Shown: piece by piece, positions 44,274 to 55,198 of the stretch | How positions within the stretch are numbered: position 1 is the first letter of the stretch | How the letters are laid out: the number at the start of each line of letters is the position of its first letter | Source: Dendrolimus kikuchii | Lineage: Eukaryota > Arthropoda > Insecta > Lepidoptera > Lasiocampidae | Assembly: GCA_019925095.2 (NCBI GenBank) | Contig: CM034392.1 | Location: forward strand, 2,797,501-2,861,500 | Reading direction: 5' to 3' | DNA length: 64,000 nt | The notes under the pieces: generated by a model | What the model saw: only the letters and a program-made list of their open reading frames with translations | What the model was told of the DNA's origin: nothing | Databases searched by the model: none | Program-made: the position numbers and the translations under genes

Positions 44274-44974
44274 AGCATGGAGATGCAGATCTTTAGTGAG
44301 TATACGCCGGAGAGAGCTTCTTGAAATTTGCAATTCTTGTCCACGATGTCTAATGGATGTTCCTGGATGTTCACGGACATTCTGACGCACTGATTCGATA
44401 TTGCCGATTTGAACGGCTTGTTTTTGGACGACCAGTGGAATGAACATCATGAATTGATCCACTCTCCCTGAATTTTGCAACCACTCTGCTCACAGTTGAT
44501 GAAGTCACGTCAATGTTCCGACCATATTTTGGACGGAATTTTGGAACAGTACCCGCCAAACTTTCATTACTTTTGAAATATTGTTCAATAATAAAAACGC
44601 GTTGATCTTTCGTATAACCCGCCATTTTTACAAACCCTAAATATTCAGTGCTGCCAACCCTAAAAAAACTAAAATACAAAAATGGTGGCAAATTGAAATC
44701 TTGCGTCCTTTTTGGGACACCCGATATATAGACGGGGGGTTTTAGGATTTTTCTGTCACGAAAAAGCGTTAGGGTCGCGTGGAAGATCGGCATAAATTTA
44801 GACTAGACTATGGATGTGTTTCTTGGTTACGGATCGAATTCAGTTTTTTTGTTTGATAAAATAAAATATTTTTAAATAAAAAATGCATTCATTAAAATGT
44901 ACCAGACCTAACCAAATTATAATTTGCAGTAAACCTGTGAAAAATCGAAGGATGCTGGGACACATGTAGAAGTG

Positions 44975-45134
44975 AAACTTCAACGGACAAGTGGCAAAAC
45001 GAATCGCAACAAAATTTTAACTTGAAGTTTTACGCGCAGATTGTTAATGTACTTGTCCAATTTGAAAAACTGTCCGTAAAACTTCAAGTTAAAATTTTGT
45101 TGCGATTCATTTTGCCACTTGTCCGTTGAAGTTT
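44975..45134. repeat. Long hairpin: 60-bp arms, 40-nt loop
   Basis: 44975-45034 and 45075-45134 are inverted copies with one mismatch (AAACTTCAACGGACAAGTGG at the outer end). No coding. It may be a minimal MITE or a hairpin RNA source. Confidence 0.93.
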
Positions 45135-45239
45135 GTTTTACATTCTTTTGTTATAATAATAATATGAACGTGTATAATTACATATAATCGAATACAATGC
45201 AAGAAAACTTAACTTATTTGTATTGTATTCTACTCATAG

Positions 45240-45625
45240 TCTCTCAAGACTATAAGTAGATTACTGAGCCTAGATCACCGTCTTCTATGGGTAAGGTGCC
45301 CAGAAGGCTGGCTACGTTTCCTCGCTGGATCGCCATACTGATCCGTTGGCCGAGGTAAGCACCAGCCCTCTAATCACCTGAAGAGTCAATGAGTCGTTTC
45401 GATAAATACGGTCCAAGCGTCTCGACAGCAAACGGCACAAACATATAACTCTCACTGAGGGTTGCATACTTGCACCGCTTGAGTGATTCAGCTGTTTCCG
45501 CCGCCGAACCGGCTGATCTAGACGTGTTTGGTAAATGGGATGCGGTCAACGTGTCTACGCAAGTCGCATCCCACACCAAAGGCTTGCCACGCTGCCAGGG
45601 GATTAAAGTCATTCCGTATGAACGT
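45240..45625 (-). pseudogene. LINE C-terminal fragment, endonuclease-like family, copy 2
   Basis: The minus strand reads MTLIPWQRGKPLVWDATCVD, AETAESLKRCKYATL, YMFVPFAVETLGP; after a break, QRGNVASLLGTLP. It lacks the upstream zinc motif and most of RPD. Ends near 45240. Confidence 0.78.
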
Positions 45626-46435
45626 ATGAAGTAGTATATTTGGTGATTGGATTATTGTCCATAAATAATTAGCGTGTTTGAGTTAATTTATTGATCATTT
45701 AATTATCTTTTAATGTTACGCAAATGAATATTACATCAAGTAACGTATAGTCAAGATAAATGTTGGAAGAAAACTGATGCTCGAGGTGCATTGCATAACA
45801 TACGATACAAAACGCTGAGCTAGCAGTGTTCCCACATTAGCCCATCAATTCTTATTGTTAACCTTAGAATTTGCCCCATTATTAATATTATTACTCTGCC
45901 CCAAAGACAGTCTAGACATTAACATATTTCATATTCTTCAATGTCAAAATTGTATATATGTACATTTCATATTCTTCAATGTCAATAATGTATATATGTA
46001 TATAGAATATATTATACACATATTTCATCACTTCAAAACTCGAGACTAATTAAATTGTAAACTACAGTAAAACGAGTGAAAGCAAGCCATCTATATTCTA
46101 AACACTCGTAGCCATGTACTCGTAGTACTTCGTAGCAGCGTAGCGGCGTAGCGGCGTAGCTATCAACCTTGACAAAATCAATTTGCCAGAATCTCGTCTA
46201 GGGCTGACAGGATTTTAATTTGGCTCAACTAAAAAGGAACAAAAGGAGGGTTGTGATTTATGGCTGACTAGCACGTTTAACACAAGTCTTGCTATCGAGT
46301 TTTATTTTTCAATGCATATAATCAAATCATATTTTATCTATTTGACAAATATAATATAAATATGAGATGGTAAATAATTTTATTGACAGATATGTCGTAT
46401 AGTTAAATTTGATTTTTGTACTAATTTTAAAAGAT
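45626..46435. other. No gene; small GTAGCGGC repeat
   Basis: 46125-46165 has repeated CGTAGC/GTAGCGGC units, as does 48315-48355. Otherwise AT-rich and unassigned. Confidence 0.45.
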
Positions 46436-46580
46436 TTGATAGATAGATAGATAACACTATATTGCTCACCAAAATTAACATATATAAAAACAAAATGCAT
46501 AATTACAATACTTCTTGGAAAACAACGGGTGGCTTTATCGCTAAAAGCGATCTCTTCCAGGCAACCTAGCTTAAAAGAAA
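46436..46580 (-). mobile_element. LINE-like 3' tail
   Basis: GATAGATAGATAACACTATA and TATCGCTAAAAGCGATCTCTT match the 29560 tail family in reverse. Confidence 0.6.
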
Positions 46581-46778
46581 TTCTTAACTAATCTCGCAAT
46601 ATAGGTGGAGCAGAAAAAAGATAGGACTGTACAATTTAAATATACATAATCATACTAATTTATAAATATAATACATATATAAATATAATAGTAATATATA
46701 TATACGTATACAGAAAATAATCTAAATAAAAATATTTGTTAACATATCTGACAAGCATTTTATATTATCATATATTAC

Positions 46779-47217
46779 TGTTACATGCCGACAAAAGTGA
46801 ATACACACCTGCCCGCCATAAAGGACCTTCCCGCTTTTGGACTTCTTTTGTTTACTTTGTATTTAAAAATCGTAATTAGAAAAGTCGCCTATTGTGTATT
46901 GTAATCCTTTATGACGGTCGTTAGCCAGGTGTAATTATTGGAAAATTCAGTCCATGCAGACAAGTGTTGTATTGTATAATTTAGTATAAAACAATGCCCC
47001 CGAATGAGGGATGAGGCAGTCAAGTGGCGATTACGATACGACCAAGACGTGTGTACATTCGATTAGCTATATAGCCACGGACTTTGCGCGTGTTATTGAA
47101 TCGTGCAGTTTGTACTGGTTGAGTCCAGTTATATTTGTACCTGTGTTATACGTGTTTGTATAGTTCTAATAAATTCTATAGTAATTTCCACGGCATTTTT
47201 AATTCGAGTCGATTACA
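46779..47217 (+). mobile_element. Solo LTR 3
   Basis: Starts TGTTACATGCCGACAAAAG, ends TTCGAGTCGATTACA. Shares TTATACGTGTTTGTATAGTT with the other copies. The flanking four bases differ (TTAC, ATAG), so no clear duplication. Confidence 0.8.
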
Positions 47218-47837
47218 ATAGATAAATAATAATAATTACTTACTTAAAATTAAAATACCAAAAACAATCATAATTGTTACAAATTATTTTCAAGAAAGAG
47301 TAGTTTAGCGGTGATAGCATTCGTGTGGCGTGGTAGTTATGCAGACGACTATATATATAAAGGCAACAATGTTTTTCTTTTCTTTTTCACTTGATTTCCA
47401 AACGCATCTGAAGTCTGTTAAGCTTCTTATAGGATAGCCATATTGATATTTCGCAATTACCTTATAAAGAATGCATTGTTGATATTATTTGAGTTATATA
47501 GGTACTGTGTTATTGTATTTATATTGAAGGTTGGTTCAAATTATATTCTAAAAGCTGTCTTGATTGATGTCTCGTAAATTGAGTTGTCATTTATTATGCG
47601 AATATTAAATAATTTCTTGACTAGTTCCTAAAATAATTTTAATTATAAATATTTCGAAATAAAATTGTATAATAATTGTAAATTAAATGTAAAAATACTC
47701 TCTGGTTTATTTTAATCGTGACATATAGAAAACCATTATTATTTTTTAAACGTGTAAGTCCGTCATGTGCTAGTTGAAATCTAATACAGATATACATATT
47801 TTGAAAACCGAGACAAGTGCAACGAACAAACAAATTT
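47218..47837. other. No gene seen
   Basis: AT-rich, unassigned. Confidence 0.4.
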
Positions 47838-48090
47838 GTACAGATAAATAAAGTTGAAATGTCTGTTTGTAATGTCAATATAACAGCATTTTACTAAATG
47901 CAAATAAAAGTATATCAAAAAATAAACTTTTAAAATTTTTGTCTCTCTGTCTGTACGGATGTTCCAGCTTAGAAATTCACTGGCAGATAGCTGATTTTAT
48001 AAGGAGTAACTTAGGCAACTATTTTTAGGGTTATGTGAAAAAAAAATCCAAGCATTCAAAGCCGCTAGCACGTCTAGTTTTATAAACATT
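47838..48090 (+). repeat. Repeat L
   Basis: Second copy of 33945-34180, ending near AGCCGCTAGCACGTCTAG. Confidence 0.5.
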
Positions 48091-48488
48091 CCAAAATTGA
48101 ACGTGTTTATGTATCTCTTTATCAAAATGAATACAATACATAATTTAAAATAATTATGCTATTAGATTTATTATAATATTTGCAACATATATAGAATATT
48201 TTAATCTTATAAGTAATTAATTAATTATTCTTATAATTAATTAATTAGGAATCTTGTGTAAAACAAAATCCTGCGTCTTATTAAAATAGGCCAACCCTAT
48301 TAGTCCGGCATCTATATTCGTAGCCGCGTAGCACTTTCGTAGCAACGTAGCGCTGTTGCCCGCTCTAATGAATAGCCTCCGCCTATGTCGACACCGATTG
48401 ACGACACTCGAACACTGGCTTTGCATTGCTTATTCAATTTTCTTTAAGTGCCAGTTCCGTATTGTTTTTGGGGTCTGGCCTCATATAC

Positions 48489-49580
48489 ATAGACTTGATT
48501 TAATGGTAATTAGCAGCTCATTCAATGAGCCTGAAAGATAGTATATAGGTATGTATATAGTTGTATAAATATACTATACAACTATATAAAAATTCAAGTT
48601 TTTATTCAAAATAAGTTCCACTGGAGGACACTTTTTGAAGTTCCATACATATGAGTTAAAATTTAATTTTACTTCCTATTCCTATTCTACATACACTATC
48701 TTTCATAATACAACGTTTTTCAATACTTCTTTCACGGTAATAAGGCTGTCCAACTTTGGAAATAGACTCGATTCAATGATAATTAGCAGCTCATTCAATG
48801 AGCCTTGAAGATAGTATATGTATGTAGTTGTATAGCTATACTATACAACTATATACATATACTATACTTCGTAATACAACGTTTTTCAATAATTCTTTCA
48901 CAATTAAGGCTGTCCGACTTTGCAAAATAGACTTGATTTAATTGTAATTAGCAGCTCTTTCAATGAGCCTTGAAGATAGTATATGTATGTAGTTGTATAG
49001 CTATACTATACAACTATTTACATATACTATACTTCGTAATACAACGTTTTTCAATAATTCTTTCACGGTTAAGGCTGTCCAACTTTGGAAATAGACTTGA
49101 TTCAATGGTAATTAGCAGCTCATTCAATGAGCCTTGAAGATAGTATATGTATGTAGTTGTATAGCTATACTATACAACTATATACATATACTATATTTCG
49201 TAATACAACGTTTTTCAATAATTCTTTCACGTTTAACGCTGTCCAACTTTGGAAATAGACTTGATTCAATTGTAATAAGCAGCTCATTCAATGAGCCTTG
49301 ATATGTATGTAGTTGTATATGTATGTAGTTGTATAGCTATACTATACAACTATATACATATACTATCTTCAAGGCTCATTGAATGAGCTGCTAATTAAAC
49401 AGTTGTATAGCTATACTATACAACTATATACATATACTATAGTTCGTAATACAACGTTTTTCAATATTTTTTTCACGTTTAAGGCTGTCCAACTTTGGAA
49501 ATAGACTTGATTCAATGGTAATTAGCAGCTTATTCAATGAGCCTTGAAGATAGTATATGTATGTAGTTGTATGAACATAC
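48489..49580 (+). repeat. Tandem array of about 164-bp units, each with a hairpin
   Basis: AATAGACTTGATTCAAT-like starts occur near 48489, 48761, 48926, 49090, 49254 and 49500; the three regular intervals are 164-165 bp. Each unit has GCTCATTCAATGAGC and a near-palindrome of about 50 bp (GTATGTAGTTGTATAG / CTATACAACTATATAC), then AATACAACGTTTTTCAATA. 49362-49397 is an inverted piece of the unit. Confidence 0.92.
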
Positions 49581-49584
49581 TATA

Positions 49585-49700
49585 TATAAATTTGACAAAA
49601 GGCCTCTACGTGTTGGCCTTCCCATGGACCCACGCAAGCTCTCCAAAAGTCCGGGCTATTCTTAAGGCCCGTGATCTTCAAAAGACATATAATTAGAATA
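49585..49700 (+). repeat. Repeat F, 3' end only
   Basis: CCTCTACGTGTTGGCCTTCC to AGACATATAATTAGAATA matches the last third of 4160-4408. Confidence 0.7.
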
Positions 49701-49873
49701 TAATAATAATCGACAGATAAACACTCATATTGTATATCCCCAAGCTGAGTAGGTTACGCTTGTGTTATGGGTGATATATAACGGACCACTCTGGGTCTGC
49801 AGAGACATACATATAAAATACTAGTCCGTAAGTTTCTGTGTAATGGTGTACAATAAAGTGTTATCTATCTATC
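49701..49873 (+). mobile_element. LINE-like 3' tail
   Basis: Ends GGTGTACAATAAAGTGTTATC and TATC repeats, as in the 29560 tail family. Confidence 0.6.
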
Positions 49874-49884
49874 TATATTTTATG

Positions 49885-50079
49885 GCCACGACACACCTTC
49901 CACGATCAAATTGATCGTGTACTAGCAGAAGGTGATGTCAGGAGCCTTAAGACCAGACGAGCGTGCATGACAAGAGTTATGAATGTCAAAGAAGTAAGTG
50001 AGGTGTGTAAGAATAAGCCTAAATTGCGCTCTGTTGTTCGTGCCTACCCCGCAAGGGAACTGGCGTGAAGTTATGTATG
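49885..50079 (+). mobile_element. AREL-family LINE 3' end
   Basis: From RHTFHDQIDRV codons to ARELA-stop. The 11-bp TATATTTTATG lies at 49874-49884 and 50080-50090. Confidence 0.92.
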
Positions 50080-50091
50080 TATATTTTATGA

Positions 50092-50204
50092 CAAAGCAGG
50101 GGAACTGATAGACAGACAGCCCACTGAATGTAAAGTGATTATTGTCGTTTATAGAGGGTTGTAACACCAGGAGCCACTGGAGCCAGCCTTTAGGATAGGA
50201 TTTT
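50092..50204 (+). mobile_element. Old SINE scrap
   Basis: ACAGACAGCCCACTGAATG and diverged following sequence resemble the SINE 3' region. Weak. Confidence 0.35.
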
Positions 50205-50500
50205 TATTTTATTTTTTATTGCGAGAGATCAGCAGACAGGCAGACGGCCCACATGATGGACATTAGCATCACCAAAGGTGCGACAAATGCGCTGCTGCTC
50301 TCTTAAGGGAGACTGGAACCTGGTCACTAATGCCGGAACACAACTCAAAGTAATTATAGCGGCATACTTTAGACCAGGGGTGGTAGCCATCCAGTCGGGC
50401 AAATGCCCTACCACCTGGCTGTGAGTTGTTAAGTCGCCTCTTACGACAGGCCGCTCGGCCGCAGGAAATTGTATTCTTTCTCCGTTCCTGCATGGATATA
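50205..50500 (-). mobile_element. Poly(A) SINE, long form
   Basis: T-rich start, ATTGCGAGAGATCAGCAGAC to CTCCGTTCCTGCATGGATA. A small internal deletion at 50258. Confidence 0.9.
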
Positions 50501-50529
50501 AAAAAGGATGGAGGGGATACGATAAGAAG

Positions 50530-50712
50530 GAAAGAGAGAAAGAAAGAAAAACGTTTATTTGATCATCGCATAACGAGACACATGGCGATGAATTGTATGA
50601 TGATATATACCAAAAAAAGTCTCGCAATGGCACGAAATACGTACAGTTCAGCATATGCCAGGCAACAGGTGCCTGACGCTGGTTTTCAACTGCACCCAAG
50701 GACGGACAGATG
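50530..50712 (+). repeat. Repeat E
   Basis: Second copy of 3330-3578 (ACACATGGCGATGAATTG, TGCCAGGCAACAGGTGCCTG). Confidence 0.6.
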
Positions 50713-51205
50713 TTGCGAATCTAAACCATCCCGGTACCCACTCAAACACACAAAAACAAAATCACCAAATTCGCTTCAGGTGATTAGGAGGATTCCAGAA
50801 CCCGATCTCAGCGCCACCTACCGGTTCTAATTGTGAATCTAAAAGAGTAATATATTTTTTTTATTCTAGGTCATGACAAAATAAGATTAAAAATCTTGCC
50901 AAAAGATTTTAAAGTTTATAATTAACAAATAAAAAATAGGGGTTGATCGTAGAGGGGTGAAAATTTAGGGTTGTATGTATTTTTGTATGTTGTATCATAA
51001 AAAAATAGAAATTAAAAATTTTGTCTAAAAAATAAAATAAAAAATTTAGGGGTGGACTACCCCTAACATTTAGGGGAATAAAAAATAGATGTTGGCCGAT
51101 TCTCATAGATACCGGATAAGCACAAAAAATTTCATCAAAATCGGTCAAGCCGTTTCGGAGGAGTATGGCAACGAAAACTGTGACACGAGAATTTTATATA
51201 TTAGA
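50712..51205 (-). mobile_element. Helitron, 3'-truncated
   Basis: The 5' end on the minus strand is TCTAATATATAAAATTCTCG at 51205, followed by T on the plus strand. It lacks the final CTAG end and is fused to repeat E. Confidence 0.85.
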
Positions 51206-51233
51206 TAGAAGGGATGGGACTTAAAACTAACCG

Positions 51234-51380
51234 TTTCGCAACGATATTCTGTGAGAGCGTAGTATCGCACCGATCGAACCGTTATTTTTTTTAAGAAGGG
51301 GAAACCCGATTTAAGGCCGTCAGCCGCGCATAGGGGGGAAATCGCGGCCGGTGTGTGAGGATTCACCAGGTCGCGGTGAC
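51234..51380. repeat. Unassigned GC-richer segment
   Basis: ATTCTGTGAGAGCGTAGTAT matches, inverted, 37199-37218 with a few changes. Function unknown. Confidence 0.4.
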
Positions 51381-51389
51381 ACTAGCACT

Positions 51390-51535
51390 TTTTTTATTGC
51401 AGGAGATCAGCAGACAGGCAGACGGCACACTTGATGGAAAGCGCTTACCATCGCCTATGGACTTTTGCACCACCAAAGTTGCTACAAATGCGCTGCTGCT
51501 CTCTTAAGGGAGACTGGAACCTGGTCACTAATGTC
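51390..51535 (-). mobile_element. Poly(A) SINE, truncated
   Basis: T run, ATTGCAGGAGATCAGCAGAC to CTGGAACCTGGTCACTAATG only. Confidence 0.88.
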
Positions 51536-51889
51536 AGGCAGCCACTTCTAGGCAGAACTAAAGATGCTATTGCCACACCACAGTTAGGGACACCCACTAA
51601 ACAAGCTCGGTATTCCGACCTTCACTCTTAATGCCAGGGCCACGGGCTTATGGCATAGCTCCTCCGCTGGCCCTAGCAGGTGATGGCCCATCGACCTCGT
51701 CCACACCAATCAAACCAGCCTCAACAACTGTAATCAAGGCAACGATTACACAAGGCCCTCACGTCAAAATATATGTATATGTAAAATATTATAAAATTCT
51801 AAACATGTCGTGTCTGTACATTGAAGCTATTTAGAAGAAAAAAAACAACTGGGAGACTGGATTATAATATATATTTTTTTAAATTTCTT
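51536..51889. other. No gene identified
   Basis: Open in two frames through a proline-rich stretch (51540-51760); could be an old LINE ORF1, but no motif is visible. Confidence 0.35.
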
Positions 51890-52125
51890 TTCTGTTTGTA
51901 CGAGATTCGCGTAAAAACTATTGGGCTGAAATCGATGCGGTTTTCGTTGATCGACAGCTAATTCTTAGACTTAAAATCTGCGCTATTTTTTATCCTGGGA
52001 ATTCCACGGGAATTCTCCCTGGAGCAGTTTGTAGTTATTCAGATGCATAAAATAAAGCTTACTGCGACACAGTTTTCACGAAAACGTCAGTTTGTATTAT
52101 TTTTTAAATGCTGCGGTACTTTGTT
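51890..52125 (+). repeat. Repeat M
   Basis: GATTCGCGTAAAAACTA, TGATCGACAGCTAATTCTTA and TTATTCAGATGCATA recur at 61840-62160. Confidence 0.6.
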
Positions 52126-52191
52126 TGCGCAGGTTTCAGTGGGATATTTGCTTCATCGTAGCACGTGGTAGTTGTATATATACACATCTTA

Positions 52192-52427
52192 TCTTATACT
52201 AATATATAAAGCTGAAGTATTTGTTTGTTTGAACACGCTAATCTCAGGAACTACTGGTCCGATTTAAAAAATTCTTTCAATGTTGGATAGCCCATTTATC
52301 GCGGAAGGCTTTAAGCTATATATCATCACGCTAAGACTAATAGGAGCGGAGTACCAATGGAGAATGTTTCAAAATCCGGGGGTTTTGAAAACAAATTCCG
52401 CGCGGACGACGTCGCGGACACTGCTAG
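52192..52427 (+). mobile_element. Complete non-autonomous Helitron (236 bp)
   Basis: A, then TCTTATACTAATATATAAAG ... GTCGCGGACACTGCTAG, then T. Same family as 23506-23745. Confidence 0.9.
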
Positions 52428-52434
52428 TTAGGTC

Positions 52435-52545
52435 ATAAAACTGCTTAAGTTGTGCACGCCTCCCGGGTAGGATTCCAACCCACGTTATTTGAAACGCAAA
52501 TTAGATACACGACGTCTACCAATATGCTACCACAACTGGCAACTG
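52435..52545 (-). mobile_element. tRNA-like SINE head
   Basis: Minus strand: TTGTGGTAGCATATTGGTAG and GGGTTGGAATCCTACCCGG resemble A and B boxes. No matching acceptor-stem pairing was seen, so not called a tRNA gene. Confidence 0.55.
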
Positions 52546-53049
52546 TACTACTAGTTACTCAGCAGCCCTAAAATATAATTTTTAAATAAATTAATATTAA
52601 ACAATACAGAATATTAAGCAGAAGGTTTAAACAATGAATCCATCAAAAACACTTAATTGTTGCTAATTAAAATCAATCTCTGGCAGGAGCTCTCCCCCCC
52701 TGCCCCCGCAGACGCCTCTAGCCCCCCTCCGTGGCCTGCTGAATAGCGACAGTGGGCTTATCGTGGCTCACGAATCGAGTCTGGGCAGACAAAGCGCCCG
52801 AACAATGGTTTATCTCCACAAAGAAACTCTACTCATTACTTGAGAAAGGATAGACTCTGTCTTTATTTTCACTTGAGAAACTTCATTAGGCGACGTCCAG
52901 GGCTGACAGGTTTGCCGGATCGTTGAAAAAAACTACAGACAGCGCGATAGTGGCATTGTAGTTTTCTTTTAGACTTGACACATAATGGTGCATCTACACT
53001 GAAACGACGAAATGCAACATGATTACATTACGAAGTGTTACTTTAAGCT
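52546..53049. other. No gene; GC-rich patch
   Basis: 52690-52800 is unusually C-rich for this window. See findings. Confidence 0.4.
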
Positions 53050-53230
53050 TTATAGTGGGAGGCCGGAGCCCAGCAGTGGGACATCTATGGGCTGTTATTA
53101 TAATCGTACAAGAATTATGTATATCACCATCGCCACTTCTAATCAGCAATACTGTGATCGCGGGTTGTCTGGAAGAGATCGCTTTTTAGCAATAATACCG
53201 TCCGCTGTAAACAATTAGAATAATACTAGT
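53050..53230 (+). mobile_element. SINE tail plus LINE-like tail scraps
   Basis: GTGGGAGGCCGGAGCCCAGC at 53055 matches the 3' end of the tRNA-derived SINE; GGAAGAGATCGCTTTTTAGC at 53170 matches the 29560 tail family. Confidence 0.6.
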
Positions 53231-53522
53231 TCAAAGAATGTATAAATAGATAAGTAGCTCGCTAGGTAGAAAAATAAGCAAAAGAAGAATTTAGATAATA
53301 ATTATTAGGTCATTTTGATACTTTCCAAAATTTTGTGAATAGATAAATTGGCAATAAAATAATGTGAAATTCTTAAAATAAGTAAAAGACAAAAGAGAGA
53401 AAAAATAAAATAAAATAAAAAAGACGTAAGAAAACTTAAATATATTGTTTTTTTTTTAATTAGACTAGTGGAAAAGTAGTATAAATAGTTAATTCTGTAC
53501 GAACTTTTTAACCTACTTCCAA

Positions 53523-53645
53523 AAGGGTATTTTATTTTATTTTCATTCCGACGTTTCGGCCACTTTTCAGTAGCCGTGAGAGCACGGAAATCAAAGATGT
53601 CAAGTATCAATGAGTAATATTAAAGAGGTTGTTTAGCCTACGGCC
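53523..53645 (+). mobile_element. FB1 end fragment
   Basis: TTCCGACGTTTCGGCCACTT and GCCTACGGCC match the FB1 arm. Confidence 0.75.
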
Positions 53646-53702
53646 ATTTTTACGTCGGAATATAATATATATAATATATATGTATGTATATATATATATA
53701 TA

Positions 53703-53834
53703 GGCGAGCTTGCATGACAAGAGTTATAAATGTCAAAGAGGCAAGTGAGGTGTGTAAGAATAAGCCTAAATGGCACTCTGTTGTTCGTGCCTACCCCGCA
53801 AGGGAACTGGCGTGAAGTTATGTATGTATGTATA
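53703..53834 (+). mobile_element. AREL-family LINE 3' end in AT repeats
   Basis: Last 38 or so codons and TGTA tail, bounded on both sides by TATA repeats. Confidence 0.88.
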
Positions 53835-53942
53835 TATATATACATACATATAATAAAATACAACGCTTAACACCATTAAGATGTAATTTTATTATCTTAA
53901 TTCTGTTTTAATTTTACATTAATTTAGTTCTTATATACTATA

Positions 53943-54177
53943 CTAGCTGTGCCCGCGATGTACGTCCGCGTGGAATTTGTTTTCAAAACCTCCCGATTTT
54001 GAAACATTCTTCATTGGTGCTCCGCTCCTAATGGTTAGCGTGATGATATATAGCCTATAGCCTTCCTCAATAAATAGGCTATCTAACACTGAAAGAATTT
54101 ATCAAATCAGACCAGTAGTTCTTGAGATTAGCGCGTTCAAGCAAATAAACTCTTCAGCTTTGTATATTAGTATAAGA
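53943..54177 (-). mobile_element. Non-autonomous Helitron
   Basis: Plus reading: CTAGCTGTGCCCGCGATG to AGCTTTGTATATTAGTATAAGA, with A before and T after. Confidence 0.88.
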
Positions 54178-54315
54178 TGTAATAAAACCGAATTCAGTTT
54201 TTGTGTAAGTAAAAAAGTAAAGCTAACATAGTACAAAAATGCTTACATATACACATACTACAGGAAAACAAACAAACAAAAGAAATAATATTTTCTTAAG
54301 TTTTTCCGACTTGTA

Positions 54316-54622
54316 TACATAATAAAACTACGTGTTAACGGTGTTAAGCGCGGTAATTTATTTGATTTTTGTTATTCCGACGTTTAAATTAATTAAATTA
54401 GATTAGGCTCCCATAGACTAAATAATAACCATAAACAAAATTATAACTAAATAATTTAAATGAACAAATTGGCGGTACGCTAAATAAAACTTTAACAATA
54501 CTCGTTGACACTTGACATCTTTGTCTTCCGTGATCACGGCCACTGAAAAGTGGCCAAAGCTCGGAATAACAAAAATCAAATAAATTACCTCGCTTAAAAC
54601 CGTTTAAAAGTAGTTTTATTAC
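54316..54622. mobile_element. FB1 element, internally deleted
   Basis: Left end AATAAAACTACGTGTTAACG, right end CCGTTTAAAAGTAGTTTTATT. Most of the left arm is missing; the right arm is complete (GTGATCACGGCCACTGAAAA). Confidence 0.82.
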
Positions 54623-55198
54623 ATAAATGATAGTGGTAATATAAGGGAAAGGTAAAACCGAATAGGTAACAAGTAGGTCCCATTTCTGTCCTCGGGAGGT
54701 ATTGCTCATCATTCCAGAGGCCCCATGTCAGCGAAATATGGAATTTTCCCTTTCTAATACCGTCTTACGGTCCAATTTATTGAGGGTCTTAGGGATTTAT
54801 GTATACGTTTTGTCTTTTTATTATTTTACCTCTTTGAACAAGTGGTAGGGATATATAGAAAATATACAATATATAAAATTACTATTCACGAGACGTTGAT
54901 TTCTTATAGTAGTAAATAGCTGCTGTCAGCGGATTTTCGTTTGCGTTTGCATAATGGCACCTAAGTAACGCGAACTGTTTGATTTGCTCAAACACTCAAA
55001 TCTTGTATAAAAACAATCAATAAATAATCCAATATTCTACGACTGTTATTCAACAGAGTAAAAATAAATAGAATTTAAATCTCATAGTAAAATATCACGA
55101 TTTAATTTCCCGCAAAAATCAGTTATTTTATTACTCACTAGCTACCCACAGCACACTCTCTTCGCTCGCTCGGCTCGTGTACTATAATTGATATAATA
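54623..55198. other. No gene seen
   Basis: AT-rich, unassigned. Confidence 0.4.

Larger units (their letters stand above)
42164..44724 (-). mobile_element. Decayed DD41D-type Tc1/mariner transposon
   Basis: The terminal repeats GGCTGTCCCAAAAAGGACG (left, 42166) and CGTCCTTTTTGGGACACCC (right) are inverted, with TA at 42162-42163 and 44725-44726. The minus-strand transposase starts at 44625 (MAGYTKDQRVFIIEQYF), with helix-turn-helix-like regions (SSTVSRVV, GRPKTSRS). It continues with IIFSDEAHFHLDG, MWFQHDGATCHTA and TPLDFFLWGYLKSKVY. Between the second and third catalytic D there are 41 residues once the SINE is set aside. Frameshift near 44400, TGA stops near 43118 and 42730, a deletion after GEAVT, and three direct retroelement insertions: it is dead. 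Confidence 0.9.

Noticed and set aside
44371..44480. Second gene overlapping the mariner N-terminus
   Set aside because: The two overlapping frames are one transposase split by a frameshift.
52435..52545. Functional tRNA gene
   Set aside because: A- and B-box-like words exist, but no cloverleaf with paired acceptor stem could be drawn; a SINE head fits better.
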